From Bog-756 sp963704585 (GTDB taxonomy: Bacteria; Actinomycetota; Acidimicrobiia; Acidimicrobiales; RAAP-2): a stretch of DNA of 64,000 nt. The notes under the pieces are model-generated. The model did no database searches and had not been told where the DNA came from. It saw nothing but the letters and a program-made list of their open reading frames with translations. Below are positions 1 to 8,605 of the stretch, one piece after another (the first letter of the stretch is position 1; every line of letters begins with the position of its first letter). Location: positions 1,798,001 through 1,862,000 of the forward strand of contig OY969919.1 in NCBI GenBank assembly GCA_963704585.1. The letters are read 5' to 3'. A program made the translations under genes and the position numbers.

Positions 1-1
1 G

Positions 2-859
2 AGCCCGACGATCATGGTCGGGGACGGCATCAACGACGCCCCTGCCCTCGCGCTCGCCGACGTCGGCGTCGCGATGGGTGCACGCGGTGCCTCTGCGTCG
101 TCCGACGCGGCCGACATGGTGCTCACGGTCGACCGGATCGACAGGATCGGTGACGCGATGCTCGTCGCGAAGCGCACGCGACGGATCGCAGTCCAGAGCG
201 TGCTGGCCGGCATGGCGATGTCGGTCGCCGCGATGGGGGCGGCGGCCGCCGGGTACCTGCCGGCCGTGTGGGGCGCGCTCCTCCAGGAGGCGATCGACGC
301 GGCGGTCATCGTCAACGCGCTGCGCGCCCTGCGGTCGGGCACGGTGGCGACCCACCTCAACGAGGACGACAGCGCGCTCGCCCGGCGGTTCCGCGACGAG
401 CACCTGGGTATCCGGCTCGACCTCGACCAGCTGCGCGCCGCGGCCGACGCGCTCGGCACGGAGGACACCGCGGACTCCCTCGCCCGCATCCGGCACATCC
501 ACCGGATCCTCGTCGACGAGGTCGAGCCTCACGAGCGGGCCGAAGAGGAGCTCCTCTACCCCGCGCTCGACCGGGTCATCGGCGGCGAGGACCCGACCGG
601 GGCGATGAGCAGGGCGCACGTCGAGATCGCCCACCAGATCCGCCGGCTCGGCCAGCTCCTCGACGACATCGACCCCGAGGGACCCGACGAGGTCGACGTG
701 CTCGAGCTCCGGCGCCTCCTCTACGGGCTCCACGCGATCCTCCGGCTCCACACCATTCAGGAGGACGAGAACTACCTCTCGCTCGGGGACGAGCCGACCG
801 GGCCGGCGGCGTCGCTGCCGTCCGCGCCCCCGCCGTCCGACGTGCCGAGGAGCGCCTGA
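2..859 (+). CDS. Heavy-metal P-type ATPase C-terminus fused to a hemerythrin (HHE) domain, 5' partial
   Basis: The gene enters from the left edge; the reading frame is open from base 2. It begins at the P-type ATPase hinge motif (GDGINDAPAL, the Mg-binding end of the HAD/P domain). The last paired membrane helices follow, about residues 65-105 from the first Met, as in P1B metal-transporting ATPases. After the helices comes a 150-residue four-helix hemerythrin-like domain. Its likely di-iron ligands are His in DEHLGI, His/Glu in EPHERAEE, His in SRAHVEIAH and paired His/Glu in LHAILRLHTIQEDE. Family knowledge: P1B ATPases export or import soft metals, and HHE domains bind iron or oxygen. A cytoplasmic sensing or metal-buffering tail is inference. 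Metal specificity cannot be read because the transmembrane CPx motif lies outside the window. Confidence 0.85.
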   Translation, partial: SPTIMVGDGINDAPALALADVGVAMGARGASASSDAADMVLTVDRIDRIGDAMLVAKRTRRIAVQSVLAGMAMSVAAMGAAAAGYLPAVWGALLQEAIDAAVIVNALRALRSGTVATHLNEDDSALARRFRDEHLGIRLDLDQLRAAADALGTEDTADSLARIRHIHRILVDEVEPHERAEEELLYPALDRVIGGEDPTGAMSRAHVEIAHQIRRLGQLLDDIDPEGPDEVDVLELRRLLYGLHAILRLHTIQEDENYLSLGDEPTGPAASLPSAPPPSDVPRSA

Positions 860-1018
860 GCCCACACCGATCGAGGCCCCTGACCCTCGTGGCAGCCGAC
901 GGCTCTCGTGCCATGGTGCGCCTCGGCGGCCGGGGCGCCAAGGGACGAAGGTCACCGCAAGCCGGCGCAGTCCAGCCGCGCGCTGCCGCGATTCCCACGA
1001 ACGCTCGGTGGCCTGCGT

Positions 1019-1693
1019 TTACTTGAGCGCGGTGATGATCGCGGTGACACCGATGCCGAAAGCGACCAGCACGGGGATCACCCAGCTCAACCGCGACATG
1101 CTGCCTTCGAGGCGGGCGACACTCGTGTTCAGGTCGCCGACGTCTGCGGCGAGGGCCGTCAGCGACTTGACCATGCCGCCGAGCGTCGGGCTGTCCGGAT
1201 GGGTCAGCTCTTCGATGTCGTCGGCACCGAGGCCGGTCTGTCCCTGGCGAGCACCCGCGTACGGCTTCGCAACGGCGTGCGTCAACTTGAAGAACTGCAC
1301 GGAGAGGAACGGAGCCTCATAGGTCAGGGTGACCCGACGTGGCGCCAGATTGGTCACCCGCACGATGAGGACGCCGTGGAAGCCAGGGTCGATCTGCGGC
1401 CCCGAGAGGAGTACCAACCCCTGGCGCGCGTACTCGGAGTCGAGGCCGAGTTGGGCAGCGAACTGGGCGCCGCACGAGATGTGCTCACGGGTCGCGATCA
1501 CCGCGAATTCGCCCGGTTCGAGGATCACGAGTCCGCGGTTGGCGACATCGGTCACCGAGTCCGTGCCGCTGATGAACGCTTGGTTGCCGACACGAAAGTC
1601 GTAGCTCGCCGGCTGGAGGCAGTCATCGAAGAACGGCTCGATCCCGAGACCACCATCGGTCAGTGCCTCCCTGATCTCCGCATCCGCAAGCAC
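1019..1693 (-). CDS. Membrane-anchored dCTP deaminase-like protein, probably not a deaminase
   Basis: 224 residues, GTG start. Residues 1-150 follow the dCTP deaminase/dUTPase-like fold: an N-terminal LADAEIREAL helix, the LQPASYDFRVGN segment and IDPGFHG. Aligned to E. coli Dcd, the Ser111 and Arg115 equivalents are kept (DSEYARQGL), but the catalytic Glu138 position is Arg (VLIVRVTN). A predicted coiled coil (about 172-200) and a single C-terminal transmembrane helix (about 203-222) follow, which ordinary Dcd enzymes lack. It looks like a tail-anchored nucleotide-binding or pseudo-enzyme protein. It stands alone, flanked by a 160-base spacer and a divergent hydrolase gene. The role is unknown; a nucleotide-sensing or defence role is speculation. 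Confidence 0.7.
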   Translation of the reverse strand: MLADAEIREALTDGGLGIEPFFDDCLQPASYDFRVGNQAFISGTDSVTDVANRGLVILEPGEFAVIATREHISCGAQFAAQLGLDSEYARQGLVLLSGPQIDPGFHGVLIVRVTNLAPRRVTLTYEAPFLSVQFFKLTHAVAKPYAGARQGQTGLGADDIEELTHPDSPTLGGMVKSLTALAADVGDLNTSVARLEGSMSRLSWVIPVLVAFGIGVTAIITALK

Positions 1694-1815
1694 GTCGTCA
1701 ACCTACCTTCCCGAACGCCTGTTCCCCGAGATGATGCGGCGGGGGTGTGACGTGCGGGACGGCGCCTGATCACCTCGTCGAGCCGGTCGACGACAGACCC
1801 CTCCGACCTGCAACC

Positions 1816-2658
1816 ATGACGGCCATGGACGAACGCACCGTCAAGGTCGGCGACGTCGAGCTCGCGATCGCCGAGGCCGGGGTGGGACAGCGCCCCTTCC
1901 TCCTGCTGCACGGCTTCACCGGCGCGAAGGAGGACTTCGCCGAGTGGCTCGACCCGCTCGCCGCGACTGGTTGGCACGCGGTCGCGCCCGACCACCGCGG
2001 TCACGGGGCGAGCTCCAAGCCCGACGCGGAGGACGCCTACGCGTTCGAGATCCTGGCCGCGGACGCCCTCGGGCTCGCGGACGAGCTCGGGTGGGACCGT
2101 TTCGGTCTGCTCGGCCACTCGATGGGAGGCATGGTCGCGCAGTTCGTCGCGCTCGAAGCTCCCGAGCGGCTGGCCGCCCTCGTCCTGATGGACACCGGGC
2201 ACGGCCCGGTCGCGAACCTCGATCCCGCGATGGTCGAGGCCGCGATCGGCATCGTCCGGACGCGGGGCATCGACGGGCTGGCCAACCTGCTCGCCGACGT
2301 GGACAGCCCGCTCGACACGCCCGCCAATCGACGCCTCGTCGCCGAGCAGCAGGGCTACGCCGAGTTCGGTGACCGCAAGTTCCGCGCCACCTCGCCCGCG
2401 CTCTACGCCGCGATGGCCCCGCGCATGACCTCGACCCCCGACCGCCTCGAGCAGCTCGAACGGCTCCCGGACACCCTGTCGACCCTCGTGATCGTCGGCG
2501 AGCAGGATCAGCCCTTCCTCGGGCCCTCGATGGCGATGGCCGAGGCGACCGGGGGGAAGCTCGAGATCATCCGCGACGCGGGGCACAGCCCGCAGTTCGA
2601 GAACCCCGACGAGTGGTGGAAGGCCCTCTCGGGCTTCCTCGGCACCCTGCCGACCTGA
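1816..2658 (+). CDS. Alpha/beta hydrolase
   Basis: About 280 residues. The start is set at ATG 1816 (a second ATG lies at 1825), because the upstream in-frame extension has no family similarity. The classic hydrolase core is visible: LLLHGFTG oxyanion segment, nucleophile elbow GHSMGGM, acidic residue in IVGEQDQPF and the terminal His in AGHSPQFENP. Cytoplasmic, no signal peptide. The stop is 17 nt before the carboxyltransferase start, so the two are probably cotranscribed. Substrate unknown; esterases, epoxide hydrolases and C-C hydrolases all share this layout. Confidence 0.85.
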   Translation: MTAMDERTVKVGDVELAIAEAGVGQRPFLLLHGFTGAKEDFAEWLDPLAATGWHAVAPDHRGHGASSKPDAEDAYAFEILAADALGLADELGWDRFGLLGHSMGGMVAQFVALEAPERLAALVLMDTGHGPVANLDPAMVEAAIGIVRTRGIDGLANLLADVDSPLDTPANRRLVAEQQGYAEFGDRKFRATSPALYAAMAPRMTSTPDRLEQLERLPDTLSTLVIVGEQDQPFLGPSMAMAEATGGKLEIIRDAGHSPQFENPDEWWKALSGFLGTLPT

Positions 2659-2675
2659 CGCGCCCCGAGGACACG

Positions 2676-4178
2676 ATGGCCGACGAGCTGCACGGATGGG
2701 GGCCGGCGCTGGAGGAGATCGCGCGCCGCAAGCGTGCCGCCGCGGGCATGGGCGGCGAGGAGCGGCTCCACCGCCAGCGCGAGCGCGGTCGGCTCAACGC
2801 GCGAGAGCGCCTCGAGCGGCTCTTCGACCCGGGCACGCTCTTCGAGATCGGCGCCCTCGTCGGCTCCCTCGACGACCCGCCGGCACCGGCCGACGGGCTC
2901 GTCGCCGCGGCCGGGAGGATCGACGGCCGGCCCGCGCTCGCGGGCGCGGAGGACGTGACCGTCCTCGGGGGATCGATCGGCTCGGGCAGCGCGGACAAGC
3001 GCTACCGCCTCTGCCAGCTCGCCCGCCAGGAGCGGGTCCCGCTCGTCATGCTCCTCGAGGGGGCCGGCCACCGCGTGACCGAGACGTCGACGGGTCGGCG
3101 GCCCGGGGACCTCATGGGTCTCGCCGAGCTGTCGGGCCTCGTCCCGACGGTCTGCCTCGTCGTGGGTGCCTCCGCCGGGCACGGCGCGCTCACCGCCCCG
3201 CTCTGCGACTTCGTCGCGATGACCGAGAGCGCGTCGATCTTCGCGGCCGGCCCGCCGCTCGTGCGCTCCGCGACCGGCGAGGAGGTCACGAAGGAGGTGC
3301 TCGGCGGCCCCGCGGTCGCGGCCGGCAGCGGTGGTGTCGTCCACAACGTCGTCGCCGACGACGAGGACGCGGTCGATCTCGCCCGCCGGTACCTCGGCCA
3401 CTTCCCGGGCAGCGCGTGGGAGCCGCCCCCGACCCGCGACGGCGCGGACACCGTGCACCGCGCGCTCGACGTGCTCGGGCTCATCCCGCCCGACCCGCGC
3501 CAGCCCTACCCGATCCGCCCGGTCCTCGCCGAGCTCGTCGACGACGGTCTCCTCCTCGACGTGCAGCCCGACTTCGGACCGTCGATCGTGACCGCGCTCG
3601 CCTTCCTCGGCGGGCGCAGCGTCGGGATCGTGGCCAACGACCCGTCGGTGCTCGCGGGCACCATCGACCGCGACGCGGCCGACAAGGCCGCGCACTTCCT
3701 CGACGTGGCCGACGCGTTCGGCCTCCCCTGCGTCTTCCTCGCCGACAACCCCGGCGTGCTGGCCGGCACCGCCGCCGAGCGGAGCGGCATCCTGCGCCAC
3801 GCGGCCCGCCTCTTCGCGGTCCAGCACCGCATGCGGGTCCCGAAGCTCCACGTGACGCTGCGCAAGGCGTTCGGCTTCGGCTCCTCGGTGATGGCGATGA
3901 ACCCCTTCGACAACCAGACCCTGACCCTCGCGTTCCCCTCGATCACCCTCGGGGCCTTCCCGGCCGGCTCGGAGGCCAGCGCAATCGAGGACGCGGCCGA
4001 GCGCGAGCGGCTCGCCGCCGAGCAGGCGCGCGCCGCGGTGACCGCCGGGGCGCGGCTCTCCTACGACGACGTCATCGACCCCCGCGAGCTGCGCAACGCG
4101 CTCCTCGCCGGTCTCGCCCTCGCCGGCGGCCGGGCGGCGCGCCCGCCCGAGCCGCGGGCGGCGGGAATCCTGCCCTGA
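2676..4178 (+). CDS. Acyl-CoA carboxylase carboxyltransferase subunit
   Basis: 500 residues, close to the usual length for actinobacterial AccD/PccB-type beta subunits. The start is ATG 2676, since the in-frame sequence before it overlaps the hydrolase gene. N-terminal and C-terminal crotonase-fold halves are both present. The first carries the GSIGSGSADKRYRLC segment and a glycine-rich LLEGAGHRV acyl-CoA loop, the second the ADNPGVLAGTAAE carboxybiotin loop and RKAFGFGSSVMAMNPF. Family role: transfers CO2 from carboxybiotin to an acyl-CoA such as acetyl-, propionyl- or methylcrotonyl-CoA, together with a biotin carboxylase alpha subunit that is not encoded in this window. Substrate choice cannot be read here. 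Confidence 0.88.
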   Translation: MADELHGWGPALEEIARRKRAAAGMGGEERLHRQRERGRLNARERLERLFDPGTLFEIGALVGSLDDPPAPADGLVAAAGRIDGRPALAGAEDVTVLGGSIGSGSADKRYRLCQLARQERVPLVMLLEGAGHRVTETSTGRRPGDLMGLAELSGLVPTVCLVVGASAGHGALTAPLCDFVAMTESASIFAAGPPLVRSATGEEVTKEVLGGPAVAAGSGGVVHNVVADDEDAVDLARRYLGHFPGSAWEPPPTRDGADTVHRALDVLGLIPPDPRQPYPIRPVLAELVDDGLLLDVQPDFGPSIVTALAFLGGRSVGIVANDPSVLAGTIDRDAADKAAHFLDVADAFGLPCVFLADNPGVLAGTAAERSGILRHAARLFAVQHRMRVPKLHVTLRKAFGFGSSVMAMNPFDNQTLTLAFPSITLGAFPAGSEASAIEDAAERERLAAEQARAAVTAGARLSYDDVIDPRELRNALLAGLALAGGRAARPPEPRAAGILP

Positions 4179-4188
4179 GCGGGCGCGC

Positions 4189-5007
4189 TCAGATCTTCCC
4201 GAGCTGCAGGCGGAGCATGTCCGTCGCACCCGCACCGTCAACGGCGATCACCTGCCCCGAAATGAACCGCGCCGCCGGCGAGCAGAGGAAGAGCGTGAGG
4301 TTCGCGATGTCGGCGCCGTGGCCGTGCAGGCCGAGCGGGTTGGTCGGCCGTTCGGTGCTGCCGGGGACCGCCTCTTCGAAGCGCCGCACTCCCTCGGTCG
4401 CCGCGATCGACCCCGGTGCGATCGCGTTGGCCCGGATGCCGTAGGGGCCCCACTCGACCGCGCAGGTCCGGGTCAACGAGTCGACGCCCGACTTCGCCGC
4501 GGCCACGTGGGCCTGCAGGGCCACCCCGCGCTGGTCGAAGGGCGCGGTGATGTTGACGATCGAGCCGCCGTGGCCGCGGAGCCAGGCGTCGAAGGCGGCG
4601 CGTGAGACGTTGTAGGTGCCGAGCAGGTCGATGTCGACGATGGCCTTGAAGCCGTTGGGCGAGATCTTCGACATGGGCGCGGGGAAGTTGCCGGCCGCGT
4701 CGTTGACCACGATGTCGAGCCGGCCGTGGCGTTCGACCGCCTCGGCCACCACCGACGAGACCGCATCGGCGTCGCGCACGTCGAAGACCCCGAAGCTCGC
4801 CTCGACGCCCTCGCCGCGCAGCTCCTCGACCGCGGCCTCGAGGTTCTCCTGCTTGCGGCTGGCCAGCACGACGCGTGCACCGTGCGCGCCGAGTGCCCGG
4901 CAGATCTCCTTGCCGATGCCGGTCGCACCGCCGGTCACGAAGGCGACCTGCCCGGCGAGCAGGTCCGGGGCGAAGCAGCTCGTCACGGTCTCCTGTGCGT
5001 TCCCCAT
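4189..5007 (-). CDS. SDR oxidoreductase, 2,4-dienoyl-CoA reductase-like
   Basis: 272 residues from ATG 5007, chosen because GGAGG lies 5 nt upstream; an alternative start exists at 5031. The Rossmann NADP-binding motif TGGATGIG is near the N-terminus, followed by the NDAAGNFPAPM segment typical of peroxisomal-type 2,4-dienoyl-CoA reductases. The usual YxxxK is represented as HVAAAKSG with Lys kept but no Tyr, as in that subfamily. Expected role: NADPH-dependent reduction of dienoyl- or trans-2-enoyl-CoA during unsaturated fatty acid beta-oxidation. Convergent with the carboxyltransferase gene, 10 nt apart. Confidence 0.82.
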   Translation of the reverse strand: MGNAQETVTSCFAPDLLAGQVAFVTGGATGIGKEICRALGAHGARVVLASRKQENLEAAVEELRGEGVEASFGVFDVRDADAVSSVVAEAVERHGRLDIVVNDAAGNFPAPMSKISPNGFKAIVDIDLLGTYNVSRAAFDAWLRGHGGSIVNITAPFDQRGVALQAHVAAAKSGVDSLTRTCAVEWGPYGIRANAIAPGSIAATEGVRRFEEAVPGSTERPTNPLGLHGHGADIANLTLFLCSPAARFISGQVIAVDGAGATDMLRLQLGKI

Positions 5008-5102
5008 CGTGCCTCCGATCCCCGACCGCACGAGGCGCGCGGTGGCGCACCTCGACTACCACAGCGGACCGGGCCCCGGCCACCGGCCGGTACGGTTCGG
5101 GC

Positions 5103-5900
5103 ATGTGCCTCCTGGTCGTGGCCTGGCAGACCGTCGACAGCTGGCCGCTCGTGGTGGGCGCGAACCGTGACGAGTGGCTCGACCGACCGGCCACGCCGAT
5201 GACCGTCCTGCAGCCGTCGGGACCGCGGATCCTCGGCGGCCGCGACGAGCGGGCCGGCGGCACCTGGCTCGCGGTCAACGAGCACGGCGTCGTCTGCGGG
5301 CTCACCAACCGACCGCTGCCCGACGGTCCCGACCCGACGAAGTCCTCGCGCGGCCGCCTCCCGTTGCTCGCCGCGCAGTACCCGAGCGCCGTCGAGGCCG
5401 CCGAGTCGCTGGCTGCGGAGATCCGCGCCAACCCGTACAACGCGGCGTGGCTGCTGGTCGGCGACCGGCGGAGCCTCTTCTCCGTCGCGGTCGACCCCGA
5501 CCGCGCAACCGGACCCGAGGAGCTCGCTCCGGGCGTGCACGTCCTCGAGAACGCGCCGCTCGGCGACCAGTCCTTCAAGGTCGACCACGTTCGCGAGGCA
5601 CTCGACGAGGCCGAGAGCGAGGGCGTCGCGATCTGGGACGCGCTGCCCCATCTGCTCCGCCTCCACTCCGACTCGATCCCGCCCGGCCACGTCCCCCACT
5701 TCCCCGACGGCCGCGAGCGCATGGCGGCCACGCTGGCCCCCTGCGTGCACGCCGAGGGGTACGGCACGCGGTCCTCGACGCTCCTCCGGGTCGACGACGA
5801 CGGGGGCCGGCCGATCGAGCTGCTCGTCGCCGGAGGGCCGCCGTGTACGTCGCCCTACTCGGACGTGACCGGCTGCTGGACCGGCGAGGTCGACGGGTAG
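5103..5900 (+). CDS. NRDE family protein (TANGO2-like)
   Basis: 265 residues starting at ATG 5103. It opens with MCLLVVAWQ, and the invariant Cys2 and NRDE motif (GANRDEW, about residues 20-25) identify the NRDE/TANGO2 family. Further conserved pieces are GGRDERAGGTWLAVNEHG and FGLTNR-like VCGLTNRP. The family has an Ntn-hydrolase-like start with Cys2 exposed after Met removal, but its biochemical function is still unsettled; links to haem or acyl-CoA homeostasis have been proposed for eukaryotic TANGO2. Single gene, divergent from the SDR gene. Confidence 0.85.
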   Translation: MCLLVVAWQTVDSWPLVVGANRDEWLDRPATPMTVLQPSGPRILGGRDERAGGTWLAVNEHGVVCGLTNRPLPDGPDPTKSSRGRLPLLAAQYPSAVEAAESLAAEIRANPYNAAWLLVGDRRSLFSVAVDPDRATGPEELAPGVHVLENAPLGDQSFKVDHVREALDEAESEGVAIWDALPHLLRLHSDSIPPGHVPHFPDGRERMAATLAPCVHAEGYGTRSSTLLRVDDDGGRPIELLVAGGPPCTSPYSDVTGCWTGEVDG

Positions 5901-6018
5901 GCAACGGAGCGGCACCGCCCCGAGGCACGCCGGGAACGAGGTGGCCGGCGGCACCTGCCTTGTACCGCTGTGCCCGATCCCGCAGAATGGGCCGGCCCGG
6001 ATCCGGAGGGGGGACGTG

Positions 6019-6513
6019 ATGCGACGAATTGGTGCAGTTGCGGGGACGATCGCGGCCCTCGCGTTCGGCCTCGCCGCGTGCTCGAGCTCGAGCGCGACGT
6101 CGACCACCACGACGGCCGCGAGCTCGTCGTTCGTGGCGAAGGCCAACGAAGTGTGCCGCTCGACCAACACGAAGCTCGCCGCGATCCAGCCGCCGAACAC
6201 GTTCTCCGGCCTGACTGCGGCCGAGCTCCCGGCGTGGGCGGCCTACATGGGCAAGGCAATCCCCGTCGCGCAGTCCGGGGTCGCGCAGCTCACCACCCTC
6301 ACGCCGCCGGCAGCGCTGAAGGAGCCTTTCGCGACCCTGATCAGCGGCGACCAGGCACAGGTCGCCGACATCGAGGCCGCGATGCAGGCCGCTTCGAGCG
6401 GCAGCACCTCCGCGTTCCTGCAGGTGTGGCAGAAGATCCAGACGGACGGGAAGGCCGGTGGGGCGGGTGCCACGGCGGCCGGGCTGAAGGAGTGCGCCGG
6501 GGCGACCGGCTGA
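6019..6513 (+). CDS. Small lipoprotein, paralogue of the next gene
   Basis: 164 residues from ATG 6019, preceded by a strong GGAGGGGGG ribosome site. A lipoprotein signal peptide ends in LAAC (lipobox, Cys near residue 17), followed by a Ser/Thr-rich linker (SSSSATSTTTT). The mature domain starts at FVAKANEVC and contains two cysteines (NEVC near the start, KECAG near the end) that could form a disulfide. Mostly helical, no known catalytic motif. It is about half identical by eye to the neighbour at 6628. Outer face of the cytoplasmic membrane; function unknown. Confidence 0.85.
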   Translation: MRRIGAVAGTIAALAFGLAACSSSSATSTTTTAASSSFVAKANEVCRSTNTKLAAIQPPNTFSGLTAAELPAWAAYMGKAIPVAQSGVAQLTTLTPPAALKEPFATLISGDQAQVADIEAAMQAASSGSTSAFLQVWQKIQTDGKAGGAGATAAGLKECAGATG

Positions 6514-6627
6514 TCGACGGCCGAGCGCCCGAGCGCATCGGTCCTCGTGCGGGCGGGCCCACCGGTCCTTGTGCACCCGCGCCCGCTCCCCCAGACTGGG
6601 CGGATCCGGGACGGTGAAGGGGACGCG

Positions 6628-7131
6628 ATGCGACGAGGTGGAGCGGCGGCCGCGACGATCGGAGCACTCGCGTTGGCGCTGACCGCGTGCTCGAGCTCGA
6701 GCACGACGGCGACGACCTCCACGACGAGTGCGGCCCCGACGACCGACTTCGTCGCCAAGGCCAACGCGATCTGCCGCACGATCACCCAGAAGGTCGGCGC
6801 CGTGCAGCCGCCCAGCAGCTCGGGTCCGCCGACCGTGGCCGACCTCCCTGGGTACGCGGCCTACTTCCGCAAGACGATCCCGTATGCGCAGGCGGGGACT
6901 GCACAGCTCCTCGCCCTCACGCCGCCGGCGGCGATCAAGCAGCACGTCTCGACGCTCCTCAAGAGCGACCAGAACCAGATCGTCGATGCGGAGAACGCGC
7001 TTCGATCCGCGTCGAGCGGTGACCGCACCGGCTTCATCAGTGCAGTGCAGAAGCTCCAGACGGACTCGTCGCCCGGAAATGCGGCGGCCACCGCGGCGGG
7101 TCTCACCGACTGCGCGGGTTCGAGCGGCTGA
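6628..7131 (+). CDS. Small lipoprotein, tandem paralogue
   Basis: 167 residues from ATG 6628. Same plan as the preceding gene: signal peptide ending LTAC, Ser/Thr-rich spacer, then DFVAKANAIC...LTPPAAIK...AATAAGLTDCAGSSG. The shared VAKAN.IC start, the LTPPAA core and the C-terminal AAGL..CAG tail show a tandem duplication. The 5' spacer (about 115 bases) also resembles the one before the first copy, so each may have its own promoter. Followed by a strong hairpin. Function unknown; anchored extracytoplasmic binding protein is the safest description. Confidence 0.85.
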   Translation: MRRGGAAAATIGALALALTACSSSSTTATTSTTSAAPTTDFVAKANAICRTITQKVGAVQPPSSSGPPTVADLPGYAAYFRKTIPYAQAGTAQLLALTPPAAIKQHVSTLLKSDQNQIVDAENALRSASSGDRTGFISAVQKLQTDSSPGNAAATAAGLTDCAGSSG

Positions 7132-7142
7132 GCCGGCGCGGC

Positions 7143-7174
7143 GAGGTGGGACCCGGCAGACCGGGCCCCACCTC
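7143..7174. terminator. Bidirectional hairpin terminator
   Basis: A 14-bp stem (arms 7143-7156 and 7161-7174, one mismatch) closes a 4-base CAGA loop. It lies between the convergent lipoprotein and beta-propeller genes. There is no T tract, which is common for high-GC actinobacterial terminators. Confidence 0.65.
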
Positions 7175-7242
7175 CATCACCTCCAGTGCCGCGACGAGTC
7201 GCCATCGGGACACCGGGCGCGCCCGGTGCCGCGAGGACTGAC

Positions 7243-8439
7243 TCAGGAGCCGAAGCTGCCCGGGATCCGACCGGTCGCCGCGAGCCCGAACGTCCCGGCC
7301 GGCAGCCCGCTCACGACCGGGGTGGACGCCTGGAGCGTGCCACCGGGGTTGATCGCGGACGCCGCGATCTGCGGCTGGACCGAGATGTAGAGCTGCGAGT
7401 TCGCGCCGACCGCGAGGTCGGTGTCGCCGGCGCCCGGGCTCGCCTGCACCGCCGGGTTCACCAGCGTGAGCGTGCCGCCAGCCGAGACGGTGTAGGACGA
7501 GACCGTGCCCGAGTGGGCGTTCGTGGTGAACGCCTCGTGGCCGCTCGCGGTGAGTGCCACCCAGCAGGCGGCGAGCTGCCCGTCGGCCACCTGGCTGACC
7601 TGGGTCAGGGTGCCGTCCGGATCGATCGTGAACGTCGCGAGGCCGCCGAACGCCGCCTCGGACACCACGGCGACGCCGCTCGGGGTGAAGGCGAAGCCGT
7701 AGGGGGCGGTGCCGGCGACCGTCGTGGTCACCGCCGGCTTGGCTGCGCCCGAGCGGTCGACCGCGAAGACGTCGATCGTGCTGCTCGCCTTCTCGGTGAC
7801 CAGCAGGTGCCGGCCGTCGGGCGAGAAGCTGATCTGCTCGGGCGAGCTCGCCGCCGCGTTGAGCGGCTGGGTCGCGATCGGCAGGTTCACCGCGCGGCCA
7901 CCGAAGAGATCGAAGCCCGCAATGCTCGCAGCCGTCGTCGAATTGCCGGCGTTGAGCACGTAGAGCCACAGCCCGTGCACGGTCACGCTGATCGGGTCGA
8001 CGCCGCCGGACGGGATCGTCTCGAGCAGCACCGGGCGACCGGAGTCCGCGACGAAGAAGACCGACACGCTGTTCGAGCCGCCGTTCACGACGGCGAGAAC
8101 CCGGTTCGCGTCGGCGAGGGTCACCCCGCCCTGCGAGCCGGCCGACGCACCTGTGCCGAGCCCCCCGGTCGGGAACGAGCCGATCGGCACCAGGCTGCCG
8201 TCGCTCTTCGCGTGGTAGGCGAGGACCGCGTTGCCGGCGCCCTGGTTCGTCTCGGTGTAGACGCTCGTGTTCGTTCCGCCGGCACTGCCACCTGAGCCGT
8301 CGCCGGGAGCGGATGCGCCGGCCGCACCGAACGGGACGAGGCTCGCCGCGGCGGCGAACCCGACACCTGCGGCGAGCGCGGCGAGGTGACCGGGTGCGTG
8401 CGCCCGCCGGGCGCGACGCGATGACGTGGGTCTGGACAT
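7243..8439 (-). CDS. Secreted beta-propeller protein, lactonase (Lactonase_7/YncE)-like
   Basis: 398 residues from ATG 8439; the upstream in-frame part is non-coding. The N-terminus (SSRRARRAH, hydrophobic stretch, AGASA) reads as a Sec or possibly Tat signal peptide. The body is a run of about 45-residue propeller blades with recurring NGGSNSVSVF, LNAGNS, FSPDGRHLLVTEKASSTIDVF and GFAFTPSGVAVVSEA. This matches 6-phosphogluconolactonase-like beta-propellers, many of which are secreted and have no proven enzyme activity. Convergent with the lipoproteins and divergent from the ECF sigma gene, so the sigma factor may control it. Confidence 0.8.
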   Translation of the reverse strand: MSRPTSSRRARRAHAPGHLAALAAGVGFAAAASLVPFGAAGASAPGDGSGGSAGGTNTSVYTETNQGAGNAVLAYHAKSDGSLVPIGSFPTGGLGTGASAGSQGGVTLADANRVLAVVNGGSNSVSVFFVADSGRPVLLETIPSGGVDPISVTVHGLWLYVLNAGNSTTAASIAGFDLFGGRAVNLPIATQPLNAAASSPEQISFSPDGRHLLVTEKASSTIDVFAVDRSGAAKPAVTTTVAGTAPYGFAFTPSGVAVVSEAAFGGLATFTIDPDGTLTQVSQVADGQLAACWVALTASGHEAFTTNAHSGTVSSYTVSAGGTLTLVNPAVQASPGAGDTDLAVGANSQLYISVQPQIAASAINPGGTLQASTPVVSGLPAGTFGLAATGRIPGSFGS

Positions 8440-8460
8440 GGGCAGTACACCTTTCCCTCG

Positions 8461-8540
8461 GGGCCGACCGATCGGCCCTTCGTGGTTCGGTCCCGTGGGA
8501 ACGGTCCGCGTTACGGATCTCTCCCGACCGTGACGCGTCA
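8461..8540. promoter_or_regulatory. Divergent control region with two inverted repeats
   Basis: Between the beta-propeller gene (minus) and the ECF sigma gene (plus) lie a perfect 7-bp hairpin with a 4-base loop (8461-8478) and a 10-bp perfect palindrome TGACGCGTCA (8531-8540). A GGAAC (8498-8502) resembles an ECF -35 element, but no convincing -10 follows at the right spacing. A shared operator or promoter region is inference. Confidence 0.35.
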
Positions 8541-8605
8541 TAGCGGGCACCGTCACCCCCAAAGGCGGCCCGCACGCTCATCCGGAGCGCGCGGTCTGCC
8601 AACCG

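Noticed and set aside
8498..8512. ECF-type promoter GGAAC with CGTT
   Set aside because: The -10-like CGTT is only about 6 bases away, too close for a functional ECF promoter.
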